From Bacteroidales bacterium (GTDB lineage Bacteria > Bacteroidota > Bacteroidia > Bacteroidales > VadinHA17): a stretch of DNA of 19,299 nucleotides. A program made the position numbers and the translations under genes. Shown in pieces: positions 15,283 to 19,299 of the stretch; position 1 is the stretch's first letter, and the number at the start of each line of letters is the position of its first letter. The notes beneath the pieces were generated by a model that made no database searches, had not been told where the DNA came from, and saw only the letters and a program-made list of their open reading frames with translations. The stretch is from the NCBI GenBank assembly GCA_003157055.1, contig PMIG01000115.1, positions 1-19,299 of the forward strand, read 5' to 3'.

Positions 15283-15936
15283 ATGACTATTATGGAACAT
15301 AATCACAATAATATTCTAAAAGGATATAATCTGCTTCTTTATTTTGCCGGGAGCATGATAATGAGTGAGCCCACTAATGAGTGTGTTGTTGATTTCTGGA
15401 CTAATGGAACTCTTAAAAAGCTTCCCGTTTCAAGCTTAAATCCACGGTTTTTAAAAGCCGCTTCACTCCTGAGGGACTCGTTCGAAGATAAGGAGAAATG
15501 CAGGCAAATGCTGGCCGACGATTATTTCAATCTCTTTGACGAGAGAGTTTTGGCGCTTGCACCTGCCCGAGCCTCAATTTATCTTGTTGGAAGAAATAAT
15601 GTTGAACCTGTTGATATTGAGGTGACTGAGTTTTATAATTCATACGGCTGGCACCCTATAAAACCCGGGAAACCTGCTGATCACCTTGGCATAGAGCTTC
15701 TTTTTCTTGCAAAACTTGTCGAGAAATACTTGTTGCTTGATGATGAACCCTGCTGCTGCGAGATGAAAAAAGAGATCTGCAGGTTTATCAAAAACTATAT
15801 TCTTTCCTGGATTCCCTCCTGGGATGAAAGGGTGCAGGAACACGCCCATACTCAATCCTTTAAAGGCATTAGTACACTTATTTATGCATGTACCGAAGAT
15901 CTTTACGGGATATTTTCAAACGGCGAAGCCCGTTAA
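15283..15936 (+). CDS. TorD/NarJ-family chaperone-like protein
   Basis: A 217-residue, mostly helical protein that fits the TorD/DmsD/NarJ superfamily (PF02613), cytoplasmic chaperones that hold a molybdoenzyme subunit while its cofactor is inserted and its Tat signal is masked. The family signature region is KPADHLGIELLFLAKL (130-145), preceded by FYNSYGWHP (117-125), the usual position of the substrate-facing helix. The C-terminal part (SWIPSWDERVQEHAHTQSFK) also fits the family, where W..F...L and E-A-H patterns recur. Unusual is the triple cysteine at 157-159 with Cys166 nearby. No molybdoenzyme, Fe-S subunit or Tat substrate is in the window, so the client is unknown. The ATG at 15283 is followed by another at 15292; either could be the start. 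It is convergent with the SRPBCC gene, 19 bases apart. Confidence 0.78.
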   Translation: MTIMEHNHNNILKGYNLLLYFAGSMIMSEPTNECVVDFWTNGTLKKLPVSSLNPRFLKAASLLRDSFEDKEKCRQMLADDYFNLFDERVLALAPARASIYLVGRNNVEPVDIEVTEFYNSYGWHPIKPGKPADHLGIELLFLAKLVEKYLLLDDEPCCCEMKKEICRFIKNYILSWIPSWDERVQEHAHTQSFKGISTLIYACTEDLYGIFSNGEAR

Positions 15937-15955
15937 ATATTCCAATTCTGCAATA

Positions 15956-16342
15956 TTAAAAATTAGGATTGAAGAAGCTGATTATGGCTCCGATATAATA
16001 CTCACGCCATCCTTCCGCAATACTGGTAAAATCTTCATCGGGAATATTTGTATGATCTACAGTGACCAATGAATCCTCCTTGTCAGGCTGAATAGTTATT
16101 GTTACAATAGATTTATCGGGTTGTTCGTCAAAGTACCATTCCTGGACGACCTTTTTATCATGGACAAATTCCAGGTTCTTTCCGGTAATATCACCTTCCC
16201 ACAGGGAAAACTCTGTCCCGGGTTCTTCCTGCATAACTGCAGGATATCCTGACCAAAGTTCAATAGTATTTGGATTGGTAAGTGCAGAATATACATCAGA
16301 TGGTTCAGCATTGATCTTAAAGGTCTTTTTAAAAGTCTTCAT
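15956..16342 (-). CDS. SRPBCC / AHSA1-like domain protein
   Basis: A 128-residue START-like protein. The opening KTFKKTFKINAEPSDVYSAL, then PNTIELWSG and FSLWEGDITGKNLEF, is the typical pattern of AHSA1-type SRPBCC proteins, followed by VQEWYFDEQPDKSIVTITI and the C-terminal helix DEDFTSIAEGWREYYIGAI. Such proteins form a deep hydrophobic pocket and bind lipids or cofactors; the ligand is unknown. It starts 39 bases after trxB on the same strand and is probably co-transcribed with it. It has an unusually strong ribosome binding site for this window. Confidence 0.85.
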   Translation of the reverse strand: MKTFKKTFKINAEPSDVYSALTNPNTIELWSGYPAVMQEEPGTEFSLWEGDITGKNLEFVHDKKVVQEWYFDEQPDKSIVTITIQPDKEDSLVTVDHTNIPDEDFTSIAEGWREYYIGAIISFFNPNF

Positions 16343-16348
16343 CCTTCT

Positions 16349-16354
16349 CCTCCT
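16349..16354 (-). promoter_or_regulatory. Strong Shine-Dalgarno site of the SRPBCC gene
   Basis: On the minus strand AGGAGG lies 6 bases before the ATG at 16342. Most other genes here have weak or absent Shine-Dalgarno sequences, as is normal in Bacteroidota, so this site is unusual and fixes the start. Confidence 0.75.
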
Positions 16355-16381
16355 GTAATTTGTTGAAACAATTTTAAAATA

Positions 16382-17389
16382 TCATTTTACCTCTGATAAA
16401 TACCTTTCTGCATCGACTGCTGCCATACATCCTGATGCTGCAGCCGTAATAGCCTGCCTGTATCGAGGATCCTGAATATCGCCGGCGGCAAATACACCCG
16501 GAACATTTGTATTAGTAGTTCCGGGAACTGTTTTAATATATCCGGTTTCATCTGTCTCGATGAACTTTTTAAAGACATCTGAATTCGGTGTATGTCCGAT
16601 TGCCAGGAAGAATCCGTCAATTTTTAATTTTACCATCTCTTCCTGCGGGGTTCCTTTTTTCTTTACCAGTAAGGCTCCCTCAACTCCGTTATCACCAAAA
16701 AGGTCAAAAGGCTGATGTTCCCATAGGATTTCTATGTTCGTAGTTCTTAATACTTTATCCTGCATGATTTTTGAAGCTCTCAGAACATTCCTTCTAACAA
16801 TAAGATACACTTTATTGCATAATCCTGCAAGGTAAGTAGCTTCTTCAGCTGCAGTATCTCCGCCTCCGACAACTGCAACATCTTTCTTCCTGTAAAAGAA
16901 TCCATCGCATGTAGCGCAGGCAGATACTCCCTGTCCCGCATATTTCTTTTCAGCCTCAATGCCAAGGTATTTTGCAGTCGCCCCTGTGGCAATGATAACC
17001 ACCTCAGCTTCAATAACTTTGTTTTCGTCGATCACAACTTTGCGTGTCAGGCCTGAGAAATCAGCATCAGTTGCAATGCCAAAACGGATATCAGCACCGA
17101 ATCTTTCAGCCTGCTTTTTGAAGTCTTCCATCATTTCGGGACCTGTAATACCTTCCGGGTAACCGGGAAAATTATCCACTTCGGTAGTGAGGGTTAGCTG
17201 ACCTCCCATTTGCAGACCAGTATAGAGCACAGGCTTTAAATTTGCTCTCGAGGCGTAAATTGCTGCAGTATATCCTGCAGGTCCTGAACCTATAATAAGG
17301 CATTTTACCTTCTCTGCATGCCTTTCATCAGCTTTTACAGGCTGCGATTGGATATCCACAGACTTAAATAATTCCATATCTGTTTTCAA
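16382..17389 (-). CDS. trxB: Thioredoxin-disulfide reductase
   Basis: NADPH-dependent flavoenzyme that reduces thioredoxin (EC 1.8.1.9). The 335-residue protein has the FAD-binding GSGPAGYTAAIYASRA (34-49), the redox pair Cys158 and Cys161 in SACATCDGFF, the NADPH-binding GGGDTAAEEATYL (175-187) with VRRNVLRASK, and the second FAD motif GVFAAGDIQD near the C-terminus. Compared with E. coli TrxB it carries about 25 extra N-terminal residues (MKTDMELFKSVDIQSQPVKA...) before the Rossmann fold; starts at 17389 or 17377 are both possible and neither removes the extension. A promoter lies just upstream, and the SRPBCC gene follows. Confidence 0.95.
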   Translation of the reverse strand: MKTDMELFKSVDIQSQPVKADERHAEKVKCLIIGSGPAGYTAAIYASRANLKPVLYTGLQMGGQLTLTTEVDNFPGYPEGITGPEMMEDFKKQAERFGADIRFGIATDADFSGLTRKVVIDENKVIEAEVVIIATGATAKYLGIEAEKKYAGQGVSACATCDGFFYRKKDVAVVGGGDTAAEEATYLAGLCNKVYLIVRRNVLRASKIMQDKVLRTTNIEILWEHQPFDLFGDNGVEGALLVKKKGTPQEEMVKLKIDGFFLAIGHTPNSDVFKKFIETDETGYIKTVPGTTNTNVPGVFAAGDIQDPRYRQAITAAASGCMAAVDAERYLSEVK

Positions 17390-17402
17390 TTATAATTAAA
17401 GG

Positions 17403-17435
17403 CAAAATTATAATAATTCACCGGTTAATTTCAAT
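17403..17435 (-). promoter_or_regulatory. Candidate promoter of trxB
   Basis: On the minus strand TAATTTTG (plus 17403-17410) is an exact TAnnTTTG box; ATTG (plus 17432-17435), three of four bases of TTTG, lies 21 bases upstream. The -7 box ends 13 bases before the ATG at 17389. Confidence 0.5.
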
Positions 17436-18255
17436 GTGAAGAGACTTCTGAATTACTTGTTCTGATATAGAGATGGTTACCTGTAAGGATTCTCACGGAA
17501 GTATCTCCATCAGTGACAGTTCCCGTCTCTGATAATTTTGCTGGATCCCAGTTATGCAATGCTGTGAATTTATCCTGGGCTTCCTTATTTACGAACCTGA
17601 CAGAGATAATAATATGATCATTTTGCGGCAGTATAACAGCCGTATAATCGGTAATATCCTTAAAATAGTCTTCCAAATCCTGTGCACCGTTCATGAGGCC
17701 GAGCTTTCCCATAACAAGGACAGCATGACTTTTGATTTCAGCCGAATCTGCACCGGGAAGAAAATCAGACAAGCCGGCACATGGTTCGGTTATTTGTGAC
17801 GCAAGTATATCTGCAATATTTAATGAGTTTACTGAATCTTCACTGGTGCCTGACTTGTTTATTATACTTATATAATAATTACCCTTGCAAATCTGGAGCT
17901 GGTATTTTGTCTGACAGGTAAATGCCGATACCGGAGGCATACTGTTGCATCTGTATTTTGAAACTGAAAAAATACCGAATGCCTCATCAGAGCCATTCAT
18001 TTTAAAGACTTCGCATTTATAATGGCCATCTTTTATATCAAGTTCTGTTATTACTGCTGATTTAACTCCATATTCAAGGTAAAGGTCGGCACCTCCGTCC
18101 ATATAGCCGAACAACGACTCGCCAGTGAATTGCCTGGATGGTTTGAATTTTGCCTCCGGGATATCGCCTTTGCCGATTACAGGGAATCCTTCAGGAACCT
18201 GCGCCTGAGCTGCCAGGGATGAAATAAAAATTATCAGGGTGAAAAATTTATTCAT
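17431..18255 (-). CDS. Secreted DUF6599 family protein
   Basis: From the ATG at 18255 the protein has 274 residues and begins with a signal peptide (MNKFFTLIIFISSLAAQAQ). An ATG at 18291 would add 12 polar residues before the signal and is unlikely. The mature part contains FGYMDGGADLYLEYG and GSDEAFGIFSVSKYR, the conserved patterns of DUF6599, a family of unknown function. No membrane segment follows the signal, so it is probably periplasmic. It lies 84 bases after the DUF362 gene with no TAnnTTTG box between them, suggesting one transcript. Confidence 0.78.
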   Translation of the reverse strand: MNKFFTLIIFISSLAAQAQVPEGFPVIGKGDIPEAKFKPSRQFTGESLFGYMDGGADLYLEYGVKSAVITELDIKDGHYKCEVFKMNGSDEAFGIFSVSKYRCNSMPPVSAFTCQTKYQLQICKGNYYISIINKSGTSEDSVNSLNIADILASQITEPCAGLSDFLPGADSAEIKSHAVLVMGKLGLMNGAQDLEDYFKDITDYTAVILPQNDHIIISVRFVNKEAQDKFTALHNWDPAKLSETGTVTDGDTSVRILTGNHLYIRTSNSEVSSH

Positions 18256-18339
18256 AAAAAACAATGGTTGTTGCTGGTTGCATATCCTCAAAAACCCAAT
18301 CTCAGGAGAGAATAAGGGATAAGTGTGTTAGTTTTGATT

Positions 18340-19299
18340 TCAAGTAAGGTCGATCTTTTTTAGATCAATGTTTTCTATATCTGAGATTCCAAGACCGAGA
18401 TCGGATGACATTTTAAGGAAGGTTAACGAGGAAGGGTTGGAAGTTTTCTGTATTCCCTCGGCAATCCTTTTTGCAGCAATAATATCGTATGCGATCCTGT
18501 CCATTGCAACCGGATCAGAACCTGCCAGAATTGTATTGTAATTGCAAATAAACTGAGGGTCTGCACCAGGACCGCCGTTAAAGCAACCCCTTAGTCCGTC
18601 GGTTATGTTCAGAACCACTTTATCACGGACAGGAGCAAATGCACAGACCTCTGCACAGGTGTCGTTCCAAAGCGAAGTATGCAACCTTCCGGTGTTGGAA
18701 ATGACACCAAATGCAAGGTTTTTCATAGCATTTGTAATTGAGCCGCCCGCATTTTTCAGGATGGGAATGTTTATTATCTTATCTATCACCTGTGTGGCAA
18801 TCTTTGAAAAATACGAATATTTTCCCCCATTTATCATGTAAGGCATTGTCTCACTGTCATATTCTCCTTCCACATTGGCCCAGTAAAACCACTCCTTGTC
18901 TATATTCCTTTCACCATACAGCTTGCCCTCCTTATCATAAAATGATCCTGCTGCATCTTTCAGCTCTGTTCCCATGATTTTAATCCCGGGATAATTTTCT
19001 GAAGTGAACCCGGCTTCGGCAAGGTCCATATCACGCCTGTCCCAGATAATTATGTCACTTAGTTTTATTCCGCTTTCAGTAAGCTGCTTAATTACTGATT
19101 TTACAATCGCATGGCTTGTTGAAAGGGTTTTCCCGGCAACCGGATTAACTTTCAGACCTATTTTTTCGCCAGGAGATACGAATGTTCTCCAGGCCTTCTT
19201 AAGGTTCTTCTGCCCGGTAAGCTCTGTCATTGCACTCTGAAGCATCAGGTAAGCGACAACCTCTACCGGTTCATCATTCATGACGCTCTTTTCATTTTT
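18340..19299 (-). CDS. DUF362 domain protein, 5' end outside window
   Basis: About 319 codons are visible and the frame is still open at the right edge. The first ATG (19281) is preceded in frame by KNEKSV, which matches the family's usual early strand (V-R-N-EKV-type) before the TELTG helix, so the true start is outside the window. DUF362 features are PGEKIGLKVNPVAG, DIIIWDRRDMDLAEAGF, INIPILKNAGGSITNAMKNL, VLNITDGLRGCFNGGPGA and the C-terminal AGSDPVAMDRIAYDII. The fold is shared with parts of lactate-racemase-like (LarA) proteins by some classifications, but function is unknown. Many members carry a Tat signal and some a ferredoxin domain; no 4Fe-4S cluster motif is present in the visible part, only Cys pairs such as CAEVC. 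Confidence 0.85.
   Translation of the reverse strand, partial: KNEKSVMNDEPVEVVAYLMLQSAMTELTGQKNLKKAWRTFVSPGEKIGLKVNPVAGKTLSTSHAIVKSVIKQLTESGIKLSDIIIWDRRDMDLAEAGFTSENYPGIKIMGTELKDAAGSFYDKEGKLYGERNIDKEWFYWANVEGEYDSETMPYMINGGKYSYFSKIATQVIDKIINIPILKNAGGSITNAMKNLAFGVISNTGRLHTSLWNDTCAEVCAFAPVRDKVVLNITDGLRGCFNGGPGADPQFICNYNTILAGSDPVAMDRIAYDIIAAKRIAEGIQKTSNPSSLTFLKMSSDLGLGISDIENIDLKKIDLT

Noticed and set aside
15934..15956. AATATT...AATATT inverted repeat between the convergent TorD-like and SRPBCC genes as a terminator
   Set aside because: The stem is only six A-T pairs and too weak to support.
19279..19281. ATG at 19281 as the true start of the DUF362 gene
   Set aside because: The frame is open to the window edge and the residues before this ATG match the family's early strand, so the gene is more likely cut by the edge.
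1..19299. CRISPR arrays, tRNAs, rRNAs, insertion sequences, phage or toxin-antitoxin genes
   Set aside because: I looked for regularly spaced repeats, cloverleaf-like sequence and typical mobile-element proteins on both strands and found none.

Overview
The window looks like a chromosomal segment of a Bacteroidota bacterium, probably an environmental Bacteroidales or Marinilabiliales relative (inference). The evidence is the gene order bamD-rpoZ-coaBC-DUF4835-recN, a Bacteroidota-type RNA polymerase omega subunit, a fused glutamate formimidoyltransferase/cyclodeaminase, a Bacteroidota-type alpha-oxoamine synthase, mostly weak Shine-Dalgarno sequences, and promoter-like boxes of the TTTG-N19-22-TAnnTTTG type. 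Base composition appears even, and I see no tRNA, rRNA, transposase, phage gene or CRISPR array. Both window ends cut through genes.

Bases 1-4747 hold: a minus-strand 7TM-HD phosphodiesterase-like membrane protein (3' part outside the window), a divergent NlpC/P60 peptidase with its own promoter, then the minus-strand pair hutI-ftcD for the last steps of histidine breakdown. A 20-bp perfect inverted repeat separates hutI and ftcD. From 4856 to 7604 come an outer-membrane beta-barrel of the Omp85 superfamily without POTRA domains, its terminator, and a DUF819 membrane protein with its own promoter.

Bases 7660-13615 form one long minus-strand cluster read as bamD, rpoZ, coaBC, a secreted DUF4835 protein, recN and, after a 96-base gap, fabI. 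The first five genes are spaced by 6-14 bases and are almost certainly one operon linking envelope assembly, transcription, CoA synthesis and DNA repair; fabI (fatty-acid elongation) may be read through or have its own promoter. A 308-base spacer with degenerate GC-rich repeats and a promoter preceded by a 10-bp tandem repeat leads to a plus-strand alpha-oxoamine synthase, a candidate for long-chain-base (sphingolipid or sulfonolipid) synthesis, closed by a clear terminator.

Bases 15283-19299 hold an orphan TorD-family chaperone (plus), then on the minus strand an SRPBCC protein behind thioredoxin reductase, and a DUF362-DUF6599 pair whose DUF362 gene runs off the right edge.

Most of the window is housekeeping and I see no strong case for a wholly new system. 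The points most worth a second look are the 7TM-HD protein lacking its extracellular domain, the palindromic repeat after hutI, the altered active-site residues of the CoaC domain, the tandem repeat at the alpha-oxoamine synthase promoter, and the TorD-like protein with no molybdoenzyme beside it.
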